DNA from: Limnohabitans radicicola
GTDB taxonomy: Bacteria; Pseudomonadota; Gammaproteobacteria; Burkholderiales; Burkholderiaceae_C
Reading direction: 5' to 3'
DNA: 64,000 nt
Assembly (NCBI RefSeq): GCF_014837235.1
Contig: NZ_JACYFT010000001.1
Span: forward strand, 1,315,688-1,379,687
The notes below the pieces were generated by a model. It worked only from the letters and a program-made list of their open reading frames with translations. It searched no databases and was not told the DNA's origin. Positions 48,061-58,751 of this stretch are shown here, piece after piece. Position 1 is the stretch's first letter, and each line of letters starts with the position of its first letter. Position numbers and translations under genes: made by a program.

Positions 48061-48697
48061 GGAATTTGCCTTCGAGAGAGCGTGCATACAGGCTGATCGG
48101 GTAGCAGATCAGGAAATACAAAACAGCCACACAGCTGTAGACCACAAAGGGTTTGAAGGTGGCGTTGGTGATCATGGTGCCGGCTTTGGTCAGCTCGACA
48201 AAGCCGATGACCGAGGCCAGTGCCGTGCCCTTGACCACCTGGACCAGAAAGCCCACGGTGGGCGCGACCGCAATGCGCGCCGCCTGCGGAAAAATCACGT
48301 AGCGCAGTTGCTCGCCAAAATTCAGTGCCAGGCTTTGAGCCGCTTCCCACTGGCCTTTGCCAATGGATTTGACGCAGCCGTGCCAGATTTCGGTGAGGAA
48401 GGCGCTGCTGTACAGCGTCAAAGCCACGGCAGCCGCCGTCCAGGCCGAGGTCTCCACGCCGAGCATGGCCATGCCGAAGTAGGCCAGGAACAGCTGCATC
48501 AGCAGTGGTGTGCCCTGAAAGAGCTGTACATACAGCGCGACGGCTTGTTGCAGGCTGCGGTTGGGCGTGGTGCGGACCACCAACAGGGCCAGGCCCACCA
48601 GCCCGCCGCCGACAAAAGCGATCAGCGACAGCACCAGCGTCCAGCGCGCGGCCAACAACAAGTTGCTGACGATGTCCCACAGGGAAAACTCAACCAC
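48047..48697 (-). CDS. polar amino acid ABC transporter permease 1
   Basis: A membrane protein of 216 residues of the HisMQ family, with about five TM segments and the EAA-type loop SIGKGQWEAAQSLAL followed by Gly. It overlaps permease 2 by eight bases and the ATPase by 14. It forms half of the membrane channel. Confidence 0.93.
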   Translation of the reverse strand: MVEFSLWDIVSNLLLAARWTLVLSLIAFVGGGLVGLALLVVRTTPNRSLQQAVALYVQLFQGTPLLMQLFLAYFGMAMLGVETSAWTAAAVALTLYSSAFLTEIWHGCVKSIGKGQWEAAQSLALNFGEQLRYVIFPQAARIAVAPTVGFLVQVVKGTALASVIGFVELTKAGTMITNATFKPFVVYSCVAVLYFLICYPISLYARSLEGKFHVQR

Positions 48698-49361
48698 GGC
48701 GGCCTCCGAACAAGAAGCGCTGGCCGAACCAGTTCAGCGTGGCGCGGGTGGCGATCGACAGCAGCAGGTAAATGGCTGTGGCGACGATGAAGGCTTCAAA
48801 GGCGCGGAAGTTGCGGCTCTGGATCAGGTTGGCGGCAAAGCTCAACTCTTCGGTCGAGATCTGGCCACACACCGCCGAGCCCAGCATCACGATGATGATC
48901 TGGCTGACCAGCGCAGGCCACACCCGTTGCAGCGCCGGTGGCAGCACCACGTGCACGAAGGTTTGCATGCGCGAGAGCGCCAGGCTCATGGCCGCTTCGA
49001 TCTGCCCTGCAGGCGTGGTCTGGATGCCCGCCCGCACGATCTCGGCCGAATACGCTCCCAGGTTGATCACCATGGCGATCACCGAAGACCATTCAGGGCT
49101 CAGGCGCACCCCCAGGGCGGGCAGGCCAAAGAAGATGAAAAAGAGCTGGACGATGAAAGGCGTGTTGCGGATCAGCTCCACATAAGCGGCCACGCCCGGG
49201 CGCGACCACCGCGGCCCCTGCGTGCGCACCCAGGCGCAGCCAATGCCCAGCAGCACGCCCAGCACCGCAGACACGGCCGTGAGGCCGATCGTCCACGCCA
49301 CGCCCTTGAGCAGCAAGGGCCACTCGGTCAGAACCGCAACAAAATCCAGCTCAATCGCCAT
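48690..49361 (-). CDS. polar amino acid ABC transporter permease 2
   Basis: A membrane protein of 223 residues of the same HisMQ family, with VELIRNTPFIVQLFFIFFG (typical of these permeases) and the EAA loop TPAGQIEAAMSLALSR. It lies 20 bases after the receptor gene, in operon order receptor, permease, permease, ATPase. Confidence 0.93.
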   Translation of the reverse strand: MAIELDFVAVLTEWPLLLKGVAWTIGLTAVSAVLGVLLGIGCAWVRTQGPRWSRPGVAAYVELIRNTPFIVQLFFIFFGLPALGVRLSPEWSSVIAMVINLGAYSAEIVRAGIQTTPAGQIEAAMSLALSRMQTFVHVVLPPALQRVWPALVSQIIIVMLGSAVCGQISTEELSFAANLIQSRNFRAFEAFIVATAIYLLLSIATRATLNWFGQRFLFGGRRG

Positions 49362-49381
49362 GGCATCGGACCTTGTCGTGT

Positions 49382-50176
49382 TTATTCAGGCAACTGGCCG
49401 GCAGGGCGGCCCAGCCACTTCTGCGCCATCTTGTCGATGTCGCCGGACTTCTTGGCTTCGGCGATGATGGCGTTGACCTTGGTGCGCAGCGCGTCTTCAC
49501 CCTTGCCCACACCGATGAAGTTGGGGCTGTCCTTGAGCAGCAGCTTGTATTCGGCGTTGAGCTGGGGGTTCTTCTGCATCATCACGCCCGCGACCGAGGC
49601 GCCCGTGGCCAGCAGCTGGGTTTGGCCCGATACATAGGCCGACACGGTGGCGTTGTTGTCCTCAAAGCGCTTGAGCTCGGCGCCTGCCGGGGCCACCTTG
49701 GTCAGCTCCTGGTCCTCGATGGCACCCCGCGTCACGGCGACAGTCTTGCCGGCCAGGTCGTTCATGGACTTGACGCTCAGCGTCTTGGCGCCGTAGATGG
49801 CCTGGAAGAAAGGCGAATAGGCCGAGGTGAAGTCGATGACTTTTTCGCGCTCGGGGTTCTTGCCCAGGGTGGAGATGACCAGATCGGCCTTCTTGGTCTG
49901 CAGGTAGGCGATGCGGTTGGCGCTGGTCACGGGCATCAGCTCGACCTTCACGCCCATCTTGGTGGCGATGTAGTTGGCCATGTCGATGTCCAGGCCCTGG
50001 GGCTTGAGGTCGATGCCGACAAAGCCGTAGGGCGGGAAGTCGGTTGGGATGGCGATCTTGATGAGTTTGGCTTTCTGGATGTTGTCCAGCGCGGTCTCGG
50101 CATGACCGCTGCCCGCAAGGGTCAGCAGGCTGACGGCCACGGCGGTGGACAGCACAAGGCGTTTCGAGAGTTTCAT
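49382..50176 (-). CDS. polar amino acid ABC transporter substrate-binding protein
   Basis: A protein of 264 residues with a signal peptide ending at GSGHA. The mature domain is of the GlnH/SBP3 family: IAIPTDFPPYGFVGIDLKPQ, LDIDMANYIATKMGV and TKKADLVISTLGKNPEREK. It binds an amino acid or related solute in the periplasm. The ligand cannot be fixed. Its ATG overlaps the GntR stop (ATGA), coupling it to the regulator. Confidence 0.93.
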   Translation of the reverse strand: MKLSKRLVLSTAVAVSLLTLAGSGHAETALDNIQKAKLIKIAIPTDFPPYGFVGIDLKPQGLDIDMANYIATKMGVKVELMPVTSANRIAYLQTKKADLVISTLGKNPEREKVIDFTSAYSPFFQAIYGAKTLSVKSMNDLAGKTVAVTRGAIEDQELTKVAPAGAELKRFEDNNATVSAYVSGQTQLLATGASVAGVMMQKNPQLNAEYKLLLKDSPNFIGVGKGEDALRTKVNAIIAEAKKSGDIDKMAQKWLGRPAGQLPE

Positions 50177-50952
50177 AGCAAGGCTCCTAGGTAAGTGGAA
50201 GGTGAAGATGAAGGGGATCTGGAAGTACTCTTGGTCTGCTTTTTGGCCACGGTGCTGGCGGGGCTCATGGGGGCCAGCGCCAAACGCAACTCGGCCAGTG
50301 GGTCCGCAGGCGCGGCGTTGATCTGCAAGGCCGACTGCACCTGGCCGATGTGCTCGGCCATGAGCCGCTCGGCCGTTTCCTTGTCGCCACGCTCCAATGC
50401 CTGCACGATCTCGATGTGTTCCTGGCAGGACTTCACCGCGTCATGGCTGGACTGGTAGAGCATGGCGATCAGGGTAGTGCGTGCGGTGAAGTCGCGCAGC
50501 GTGTCGGCCAGCAGCTGGTTGCCCAGGCATTCGGCCAGGCACACATGGAAGTCGCCGAGCAAAAAGCTGCGACGCCCCACATCGTCTTGCTTGAGCGCGG
50601 TTTTTTCTTGCTGGATGTGTTGCTTCAGGCGTTTGAGTGTGGTCTTGTCCATGGCCCCGGCGCTGCGGATCAGGCCCGTCTCGATCACCCGTCGGGCTTC
50701 AAAGGCCTCGCGGGCTTCGGTCTTGGAGGGCTGCACCACAAACCAGCCCCGGCGCGAGCTGACCTGCACGATGCCACGGGCAGCCAGCTGCATCAGCGCT
50801 TCGCGCACCAGGGTGCGGCTGCAGTCAAACAGCATCGACAAAGCCTGCTCGCCCAGGCGCGCGCCGGGCATCAGCTTTTGGGCCAGGATCGCTTCCACGA
50901 TCCGGTCGGCAATGTCTTTGGAGTTCACGGGCGGGGGATTCCTTTGACTCAC
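50173..50952 (-). CDS. GntR family transcriptional regulator (FCD subfamily)
   Basis: A protein of 259 residues. The winged helix (ILAQKLMPGARLGEQALSML, SRTLVREALMQLAARGIV) is followed by an FCD ligand domain (FLLGDFHVCLAECLGNQLL, CQEHIEIVQALERGD) and a disordered Ser/Thr-rich tail. It is the first gene of the ABC operon and lies next to a candidate operator, so it probably controls its own operon in response to the imported solute. Confidence 0.9.
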   Translation of the reverse strand: MSQRNPPPVNSKDIADRIVEAILAQKLMPGARLGEQALSMLFDCSRTLVREALMQLAARGIVQVSSRRGWFVVQPSKTEAREAFEARRVIETGLIRSAGAMDKTTLKRLKQHIQQEKTALKQDDVGRRSFLLGDFHVCLAECLGNQLLADTLRDFTARTTLIAMLYQSSHDAVKSCQEHIEIVQALERGDKETAERLMAEHIGQVQSALQINAAPADPLAELRLALAPMSPASTVAKKQTKSTSRSPSSSPSTYLGALL

Positions 50953-50984
50953 GCTCTAGCGAATACCGTGCCACTTGTTTCGGC

Positions 50985-51000
50985 ATCTTGTATTCAAGAT
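50985..51000. promoter_or_regulatory. candidate GntR operator ATCTTGTATTCAAGAT
   Basis: Six-base inverted arms ATCTTG and CAAGAT around TATT lie 33 bases upstream of the GntR start. The core TTGTATTCAA resembles TTGTATACAA-like operators of FCD-type GntR regulators. Self-control of the operon is the natural reading; mgtA lies divergent. Confidence 0.55.
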
Positions 51001-51159
51001 TGGTGCATCATAGGTGTGCGCCGAGGCCTCATGGCTCATGGATTTCCCTGCTTTGGTGCGGTCTGGCGCACCAAAAGCCGCCCTGGCCCGAATTGATGTC
51101 GGTCAAGAAGGGGCCAGACAGTCCCCACAGGTCGGGCGCTTGCTTCTAGAGTCTGGCCC

Positions 51160-53697
51160 ATGAGCAAAGAACACAAGCCGGCGCCTGGCGAAGGAGCATG
51201 GTGGACCGATCCGCAGGTGCTGGCGCAGGCCCGCAACCCTGCGTGTGCACAGGGTCTGACGGCCGAGCAGGCGCAGGCGCAGCTGCAAGGCCATGGCCCC
51301 AACCGCCTGGGGCAGCGGTGGGAGCCGGGGCTGGTCTGGCAGTACCTGCTGCACTTCAGGAATCCGCTGGTGCTGATCCTGCTGGGGGCCAGTGGCGTGT
51401 CGGCGCTGTCGGGCGATGCCGTCAACTTCGCCATCATCGCCTGCATCGTGCTGATGAGCGTGACGCTGGACTTTGTGCAGGAGCACCGTGCCAACCGTGC
51501 GGCCGAGCAACTCAGGCAGTCGGTCATGGTGCGCGCCACCGTGCTACGCGGCGGTGCCGCCTGTGCATGCCCCGTCACCGCACTGGTGCCGGGCGATGTG
51601 GTGCTGCTCTCGGCGGGCGATCTGGTGCCTGCCGATGGCCTGGTGCTGGAGGCCCGCGATTTCTTTGTCAACCAGGCCTTGCTGACGGGGGAACCCTATC
51701 CGGTCGAGAAGCACCTGGGCACACCCGATGCGGCGCTCGATGTGCAGGACGCCACGCATGCGGTCTTCATGGGCACCTCGGTCATCAGTGGCAGCGCCCG
51801 CGTGCTGTTGATCAAGACCGGCGCCGACACCGAGATGGGCGGCATCGCCGACAGCGTGTCGCGGCCTGCCCGGGCCCATTCCTTTGAACTGGGCATGCGC
51901 CGCTTTGGCATGCTCATCATGCGGCTGACGGTGCTGCTGGTCATGTTTGTGGTGCTGGTCAACGGCTTGATGCACCGCCCCTTGCTGGAGTCCTTTTTGT
52001 TTGCTGTGGCGCTGGCTGTGGGCCTCACACCGGAGCTGCTGCCCATGGTGGTGTCGGTCACCTTGTCGCGTGGGGCCATGCGGATGGCGGCGCAGCAGAT
52101 CATCGTCAAGCGCCAGACGGCGATCCAGGATCTGGGCTCGATGGATGTGCTGTGCACCGACAAGACGGGCACCCTGACCGAGGCGCGCATCCGCATGGAA
52201 AGGCATGTCGACCCCTGGGGCCACGACAGCGACCGGGCGCTGGAGCTGGCCTACCTCAACAGCCATTTTGAAAGTGGCCTCAAGAGCCCGCTGGACGACG
52301 CCATCCTCGCGTCCGGCCAGCGCGACGTCAGCGCCTGGACCAAGATCGACGAGGTACCGTTCGACTTTGAGCGCCGCCGTGTCTCGGTGCTGCTGCAGCG
52401 CGGCGATGAACGCTGGCTGGTGGTCAAGGGCGCGCCGGACGACATTCTGGCGCTGTGCACACACTGCGAAGGCGCAGACCCTCTGGCGCCTGGGCCGTTT
52501 GACGCGGCGGCACTCGCGCGTGCGCGCAGCACCTACCATGCGCTCGAAGACGAGGGCTTCCGCATTCTGGCCATCGCCTGGCGTCGTGTCGGGCCTCAGC
52601 ATGACCACGCGCGTGTGGACGACGAGAGCGAACTGGTCCTCGCCGGCTTTGCCGCATTTCTGGACCCGCCCAAAGCCAGTGCGGCCCTGGCCTTGCAGGC
52701 CCTGCAGGCCGATGGCGTGGCGATCAAGGTGGTCACTGGCGACAGTGACCGCGTCACGCGCCATGTTTGCCACGAACTGAAGCTGCCGATCATCGGGGTG
52801 CTCACGGGGCAGGACATCGCCGCCATGAGCGACGAGGCCTTGCGTGCCAGCGTGGAGGCGGTCAACTTGTTTTGCCGGGTCAATCCGCCGCAAAAGAACC
52901 GTGTGATCCAGGCCTTGCGTTCGCGAGGCCATGTGGTGGGCTATCTGGGCGACGGTGTCAACGATGCGCCCTCGCTGCACTCGGCCGATGTGGGCCTGTC
53001 GGTGGACTCGGCGGTGGACGTGGCCAAGGCGGCGGCCGACATGATCCTGCTGCGCCAGGACTTGCAAATCCTGCACGAGGCGGTGCTGGAAGGACGCCGC
53101 ACCTTCGGCAACATCATGAAGTACATCATGATGGGCACGAGTTCGAACTTCGGCAACATGTTCAGCATGGCTGGGGCGGTGCTGTTCCTGCCTTTCCTGC
53201 CCATGCTGCCTACGCAGATCCTGCTCAACAACATCCTCTACGACATCTCGGAAATCACCATCCCCCTGGACGCGGTGGACAGCGAAGAAACCCGCTTGCC
53301 GCGTGTCATGGACATGGACTTGATCCGGCGCTTCATGTTCACCATGGGCCCGGTGAGCTCGCTCTTTGACTTTTTGACTTTCTACGTGATGCTGCAGGTG
53401 TTCCACGCCGACGAGAAGCTGTTCCAGACCGGCTGGTTTGTCGAGTCGCTGTGCACACAGGTGCTGGTGATTTTTGTGATCCGCACGCACGGCCATCCCT
53501 TGCGCAGCCGCCCTCACCCGCTGTTGACGCTGACGTCCTTGACCGTGGTGGCCGTGGCCATGGCGCTACCCTACACCGCCCTGGGTGCAGCCTTTGGCTT
53601 CACGCCCCCGCCTGCTGCGTTTAACGGGGTGCTGGCCGTGATGGTGGCGGTGTACCTGACGCTGGTGGAGTTCATCAAGCGCCGCTTGTTCCGCTGA
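51160..53697 (+). CDS. mgtA: magnesium-translocating P-type ATPase (MgtA-like)
   Basis: A protein of 845 residues. The phosphorylated Asp334 is in CTDKTGTLTEARI; TGEPYPVEK (actuator) and GDGVNDAPSLHSADVG (hinge) are present, and about ten TM helices. It belongs to the P3B group that imports Mg2+. It is slightly shorter than E. coli MgtA (898). No mgtA-type leader was recognised in the 207-base divergent gap. Confidence 0.93.
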   Translation: MSKEHKPAPGEGAWWTDPQVLAQARNPACAQGLTAEQAQAQLQGHGPNRLGQRWEPGLVWQYLLHFRNPLVLILLGASGVSALSGDAVNFAIIACIVLMSVTLDFVQEHRANRAAEQLRQSVMVRATVLRGGAACACPVTALVPGDVVLLSAGDLVPADGLVLEARDFFVNQALLTGEPYPVEKHLGTPDAALDVQDATHAVFMGTSVISGSARVLLIKTGADTEMGGIADSVSRPARAHSFELGMRRFGMLIMRLTVLLVMFVVLVNGLMHRPLLESFLFAVALAVGLTPELLPMVVSVTLSRGAMRMAAQQIIVKRQTAIQDLGSMDVLCTDKTGTLTEARIRMERHVDPWGHDSDRALELAYLNSHFESGLKSPLDDAILASGQRDVSAWTKIDEVPFDFERRRVSVLLQRGDERWLVVKGAPDDILALCTHCEGADPLAPGPFDAAALARARSTYHALEDEGFRILAIAWRRVGPQHDHARVDDESELVLAGFAAFLDPPKASAALALQALQADGVAIKVVTGDSDRVTRHVCHELKLPIIGVLTGQDIAAMSDEALRASVEAVNLFCRVNPPQKNRVIQALRSRGHVVGYLGDGVNDAPSLHSADVGLSVDSAVDVAKAAADMILLRQDLQILHEAVLEGRRTFGNIMKYIMMGTSSNFGNMFSMAGAVLFLPFLPMLPTQILLNNILYDISEITIPLDAVDSEETRLPRVMDMDLIRRFMFTMGPVSSLFDFLTFYVMLQVFHADEKLFQTGWFVESLCTQVLVIFVIRTHGHPLRSRPHPLLTLTSLTVVAVAMALPYTALGAAFGFTPPPAAFNGVLAVMVAVYLTLVEFIKRRLFR

Positions 53698-53766
53698 CGC
53701 CGCTAGGACAGTGGCGGCTTGCGGCAGGCATTACATTGCATGCATCGACAGCCAAGCGGAGCGGGC

Positions 53767-55362
53767 ATGGAATTTGACTATGTGATCGTGGGCGGTGGTT
53801 CAGCCGGTTGCGTGCTGGCTAGCCGCCTCAGCGAAGACCCGGCGGTGCAGGTGGCCTTGCTCGAAGCCGGGCCGCCCGACACCAGTGCACTCATCCATTG
53901 CCCGGCGGGCATTGCCTTGCTGGTGCAAACCCAAAGCGTGGTCCAGGGTTTGAACACCGTGCCGCAGCCCGGCCTGAATGGGCGCAGCGGCTACCAGCCG
54001 CGTGGCCGCACCCTGGGGGGCTCCAGCTCGACCAATGCGATGGTCTACATCCGCGGCCAGCATGCCGACTACGACACCTGGGCCGACATGGGCTGCCCCG
54101 GCTGGGGCTGGGCCGATGTGCTGCCCTACTTTCGCAAGGCCGAACACAACGAACGCCTGAACGATGCCTGGCACGGCCAGCAGGGCCCGCTGAATGTGGC
54201 CGATGTGCAAAGCCCCAGCGTGTTTTCAAAGCGCTTTGTCGAGGCGGGCATCCAGGCCGGGTTGCCGCACAACCCGGACTTCAATGGCGCCACCCAGGAG
54301 GGTGTGGGCCTGTACCAGGTCACCCAGAGGGCGGGCGAGCGCTTCAGCGCGGCCAAGGCTTACCTCACGCCCCATCGGGAGCGGCCCAATCTGCACGTCA
54401 TGACCGGCGTCACCGTGGACCGTGTGGGTTTGGTCCAAGGGGTGGCGCGGGAGGTGCACACCGTGCAGGGCGGCGCCAGGCAGACACTGACCGCGCGCCG
54501 CGAAATCATCCTCAGTGCAGGCGCTTTCCAGTCACCCGCGATCCTGATGCGCTCGGGCATTGGCCCGGCGGCGCACCTGCAAGGCCTGGGCATCGAGGTC
54601 CTGCATGACTTGCCCGGTGTGGGCGACAACCTGCACGACCACCCGGACGTGGTGCTGGTGGCCGATGCGCCGGGCCAGTCCGAGTTGTTTGGCTTGTCTC
54701 TCAAGGGCGCGTGGAAAACACTCCAAGCCATCTTTGAATGGCGTCGCCAGCGCACGGGGCAACTGACCACCAATTTCGCCGAAGCCGGGGCGTTCTACAA
54801 AAGCTCGCCGCAGGCGCAGCACCCCGACATCCAGCTGCACTTTGTGGTGGCCAAGCTGGTCGACCATGGGCGCAAGATCACGCCCGGGCATGGGTACTCG
54901 CTGCACGTGTGCCTGCTGCAACCGCGCAGCCGGGGCCGCGTGCAGCTGACCGACCGCAACCCGCACAGTGCCCCGCTGATCGACCCGCAGTTTCTGGCAG
55001 ACCCCTTAGACCTGCAGCGCATGGTGGCCGGTGTCCGGCAGGCCCAGCGCATCCTGGCGCAAGCGCCGCTGGCGGCCCATGGCCGCGAGTGGGCTGCGTC
55101 GGCCCATGCCAGGACCGATGCCGAGATCGAGCAATGGATCCGCCAGAACGCCGACACCATCTACCACCCGGTGGGCACCTGCCGCATGGGCCAGGACGCG
55201 CTGGCCGTGGTCGACCCCGAGCTGCGTGTGCGCGGCGTGCCGGGCCTGCGCGTGGTGGATGCCTCGGTCATGCCGCGTGTGGTGAGCGGCAACACCAATG
55301 CGCCAACGATCATGCTGGCCGAGAGGGCTGCAGACTTGATCCGCCAGACGGCCCGCGCATGA
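53767..55362 (+). CDS. GMC family FAD-dependent oxidoreductase (choline/alcohol dehydrogenase-like)
   Basis: A protein of 531 residues. FAD fold YVIVGGGSAGCVLASRL at the N-terminus, GMC signature around PRGRTLGGSSSTNAMVYIRG, and catalytic His in TIYHPVGTCRMG with GNTNAPTIM at the C-terminus. It oxidises an alcohol to an aldehyde; BetA-like, but without a betaine partner nearby. The ATG at 53767 has GGAG upstream. Confidence 0.92.
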   Translation: MEFDYVIVGGGSAGCVLASRLSEDPAVQVALLEAGPPDTSALIHCPAGIALLVQTQSVVQGLNTVPQPGLNGRSGYQPRGRTLGGSSSTNAMVYIRGQHADYDTWADMGCPGWGWADVLPYFRKAEHNERLNDAWHGQQGPLNVADVQSPSVFSKRFVEAGIQAGLPHNPDFNGATQEGVGLYQVTQRAGERFSAAKAYLTPHRERPNLHVMTGVTVDRVGLVQGVAREVHTVQGGARQTLTARREIILSAGAFQSPAILMRSGIGPAAHLQGLGIEVLHDLPGVGDNLHDHPDVVLVADAPGQSELFGLSLKGAWKTLQAIFEWRRQRTGQLTTNFAEAGAFYKSSPQAQHPDIQLHFVVAKLVDHGRKITPGHGYSLHVCLLQPRSRGRVQLTDRNPHSAPLIDPQFLADPLDLQRMVAGVRQAQRILAQAPLAAHGREWAASAHARTDAEIEQWIRQNADTIYHPVGTCRMGQDALAVVDPELRVRGVPGLRVVDASVMPRVVSGNTNAPTIMLAERAADLIRQTARA

Positions 55363-55389
55363 AAAAAGCGCCCGCTCAGCCCCCCCGCA

Positions 55390-56418
<1,029 letters not shown>

Positions 56419-56423
56419 TTACT

Positions 56424-56445
56424 AAACCGTTACGTAACCGGTTTT
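56424..56445. promoter_or_regulatory. palindromic operator upstream of gap-2
   Basis: GTTACGTAAC (about 56429-56438) is a perfect ten-base palindrome, flanked by AAACC and GGTTT so that the whole 21-base element is nearly symmetrical. It includes GTAACCGGT (56434-56442), which also occurs upstream of gap-1. It ends about 30 bases before the gap-2 ATG. Confidence 0.55.
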
Positions 56446-56480
56446 TAAATCAGGACCCTTGCATGAGCCTGATCCCGGAA

Positions 56481-56506
56481 CCTGCTTTCCGTGTGCGGAA
56501 AGCAGG
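56481..56506 (-). terminator. perfect 10-bp hairpin between tkt and gap-2
   Basis: CCTGCTTTCC (56481-56490) and GGAAAGCAGG (56497-56506) form a perfect stem with a six-base loop, 24 bases past the tkt stop. No T-run follows on the minus strand, so it may be a rho-dependent end, an mRNA-stabilising hairpin, or partial terminator before gap-2's own promoter. Confidence 0.55.
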
Positions 56507-56529
56507 CCCGGAACCGGTCGGTGGCCTGG

Positions 56530-58557
56530 TCAGGCCTTGAGCAGTGCGGCGTGGACCGTGTCCGCGACGTTCTCGGCCGTGAAGCCGAAGTGTTTGAACA
56601 GCACAGGGGCCGGGGCCGACTCGCCGTAGGTGTCGATGCCAACCACGGCGGCGCAGCCGTACTTCCACCAGCCGTCGGTGGAGCCCATCTCGACCGCCAC
56701 GCGGGGCAGGCCTGCGGGCAGCACGCTTTGCTTGTACTCGACGCTCTGGCGGTCAAAGACGTTGGTGCTGGGCATGGAGACCACACGCACGCCGATCTTG
56801 CGCTCGGCCAGCAGCTTTTGTGCGGCCAGGGCCAGTTGAACCTCGGAGCCGGTGGCGATGATCACGCCATGGGTCTTGGTCATGCCGACTTCGCTGGGTT
56901 CGGCCAGCACATAGCCGCCACGGCTGATGTCGCCCAAGTCCGCCTTGGGGGCGTAGGCCAGGTTCTGGCGCGACAGGCACAGCGCGCTGGGGCGGTGGGC
57001 GTTTTGCAGGGCCACGGCCCAGGCCACGGTGGTTTCGGCTGTGTCGGCAGGGCGCCACACGTCCAGACCGGGGATCAGGCGCAGGCTGGCCACGTGCTCG
57101 ATGGACTGGTGGGTCGGACCGTCTTCGCCCAGACCGATGGAGTCGTGTGTGAACACATGCACCACGCGCTGCTTCATGAGCGCGGCCATGCGGATGGCGT
57201 TGCGTGAGTAGTCTGAGAAGGTCAGGAAGGTGCCGCCGTAGGGGATGTAGCCGCCGTGCAGGGCCACGCCGTTCATGATGGCGGCCATGCCGAACTCGCG
57301 CACACCGTAGTTGATGTGGCGGCCCACTTGGCCTTCGGTCTTGACCACGTCACCCGCCAGGTCCACGCGGAAAGCGGGGGTGGATTTGGTGTTGGTCAGG
57401 TTGGAGCCGGTCAGGTCGGCCGAGCCGCCCAGCATTTCAGGCAGGGCGGCGGTGAAGGCTTCCAGCGCCAGCTGGCTGGCCTTGCGGCTGGCCACGGTCT
57501 CTGCCTTGGTGTGGGCAGCAACCACGGCGTCGAACGCCACCTGGTTGAAGTTCTTGGGCAGTTCGCCCTTCATGCGGCGCACGAATTCTTTGGCTTGCGC
57601 GGGGAATGCGGCTTTGTAAGCGGCAAAGGTTTTGTTCCACTCGGCTTCGCGGGCCTTGCCAGCGGCCTTGGCGTCCCAGTCGGCATAGACCTCTTTGGGG
57701 ATCTTGAAAGGCTCGTGGCTCCAGCCCAGGGCTTCGCGGGTGAGCTTGATTTCTTCAGCACCCAGCGGTTCGCCGTGGGCCTTGGAGGTCCCGGCGCGGT
57801 TGGGTGAGCCCTTGCCAATCGCCGTCTTGCAGACGATCAGGGTGGGCTTGTCGGCGCTGTGCTTGGCCGAGGCAATGGCTTTGGAGATGGCGGCCGCGTC
57901 GTGGCCATCCACCGCGTCGATCACGTTCCAGCCGCAGGCGGCAAAGCGTTGGGGGGTGTTGTCGATGAACCAGGGCGCCACCTTGCCGTCGATGGAGATG
58001 CCGTTGTCGTCGTACAGGGCGATCAGTTTGTTGAGCTTCCAGGCACCGGCCAGGGCCACGGCTTCGTGGCTGATGCCTTCCATCAGGCAGCCGTCACCCA
58101 GGAACACGTAGGTGTGGTGGTTGACGATGGCGTGGCCAGGCTGGTTGAACTCGGCGGCCAGCATCTTTTCGGCCAGGGCCATGCCCACGGCGTTGGTGAT
58201 GCCCTGACCCAGCGGGCCGGTGGTGGTTTCCACGCCGGGGGTGATGCCCACTTCGGGGTGACCGGCGGTCTTGCTGTGCAGCTGGCGGAAATTCTTCAGG
58301 TCACCGATCGACAGGTCATAGCCCGTCAGGTGCAGCACCGAATAGATCAGCATGGAGGCGTGGCCGTTGGACAGCACAAAGCGGTCGCGGTTGGCCCAGC
58401 CGGGGTTCTTGGGGTTGTGCTGCAGGTGATCGCCCCACAGCGCCACGGCCATGTCGGCCATGCCCATGGGGGCGCCGGGGTGACCGGAGTTGGCTTGTTG
58501 AACGGCGTCCATTGCGAGGGCGCGGATGGCGTTCGCCATTTGCTGTGTATTGGCCAT
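56530..58557 (-). CDS. tkt: transketolase
   Basis: A protein of 675 residues. The thiamine-diphosphate region [20 protein letters not shown], the N-terminal [18 protein letters not shown] and [15 protein letters not shown] are present. It moves two-carbon units in the pentose phosphate and Calvin pathways. The ATG at 58557 was chosen by family start. A GTAACC inverted repeat lies 88 bases upstream; gap-2 follows on the same strand. Confidence 0.97.
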   Translation of the reverse strand: MANTQQMANAIRALAMDAVQQANSGHPGAPMGMADMAVALWGDHLQHNPKNPGWANRDRFVLSNGHASMLIYSVLHLTGYDLSIGDLKNFRQLHSKTAGHPEVGITPGVETTTGPLGQGITNAVGMALAEKMLAAEFNQPGHAIVNHHTYVFLGDGCLMEGISHEAVALAGAWKLNKLIALYDDNGISIDGKVAPWFIDNTPQRFAACGWNVIDAVDGHDAAAISKAIASAKHSADKPTLIVCKTAIGKGSPNRAGTSKAHGEPLGAEEIKLTREALGWSHEPFKIPKEVYADWDAKAAGKAREAEWNKTFAAYKAAFPAQAKEFVRRMKGELPKNFNQVAFDAVVAAHTKAETVASRKASQLALEAFTAALPEMLGGSADLTGSNLTNTKSTPAFRVDLAGDVVKTEGQVGRHINYGVREFGMAAIMNGVALHGGYIPYGGTFLTFSDYSRNAIRMAALMKQRVVHVFTHDSIGLGEDGPTHQSIEHVASLRLIPGLDVWRPADTAETTVAWAVALQNAHRPSALCLSRQNLAYAPKADLGDISRGGYVLAEPSEVGMTKTHGVIIATGSEVQLALAAQKLLAERKIGVRVVSMPSTNVFDRQSVEYKQSVLPAGLPRVAVEMGSTDGWWKYGCAAVVGIDTYGESAPAPVLFKHFGFTAENVADTVHAALLKA

Positions 58558-58644
58558 GTGGGGCAACTCCGGTAATAAATTCGGGAAAACCCCTTATTTT
58601 AACGGCCGAGCACCCCCAGCCCCGCCCGCTGGCGCAGGCTGGGC

Positions 58645-58664
58645 GGTTACAACGGTACGTAACC
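58645..58664. promoter_or_regulatory. GGTTAC/GTAACC inverted repeat upstream of tkt
   Basis: GGTTACAACGGTACGTAACC has six-base inverted arms eight bases apart. The half-site GTAACC is shared with gap-1 and gap-2 upstream regions. It also lies upstream of murU on the other strand. Confidence 0.5.
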
Positions 58665-58676
58665 CGCTGGACTGCC

Positions 58677-58702
58677 TGTGGGAGCGGCGCCCCCGCTGCG
58701 AT
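58677..58702 (+). repeat. REP-like element, single copy
   Basis: TGTGGGAGCGGCGCC (58677-58691) is identical over 15 bases to the reverse complement of the right arm of the element at 59501-59577. It lies in the tkt-murU gap. Confidence 0.6.
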
Positions 58703-58751
58703 ACGCCGCCGGGGGTGCCGTGTCACCCGCCGTTCATGGCAACATCGCCAC

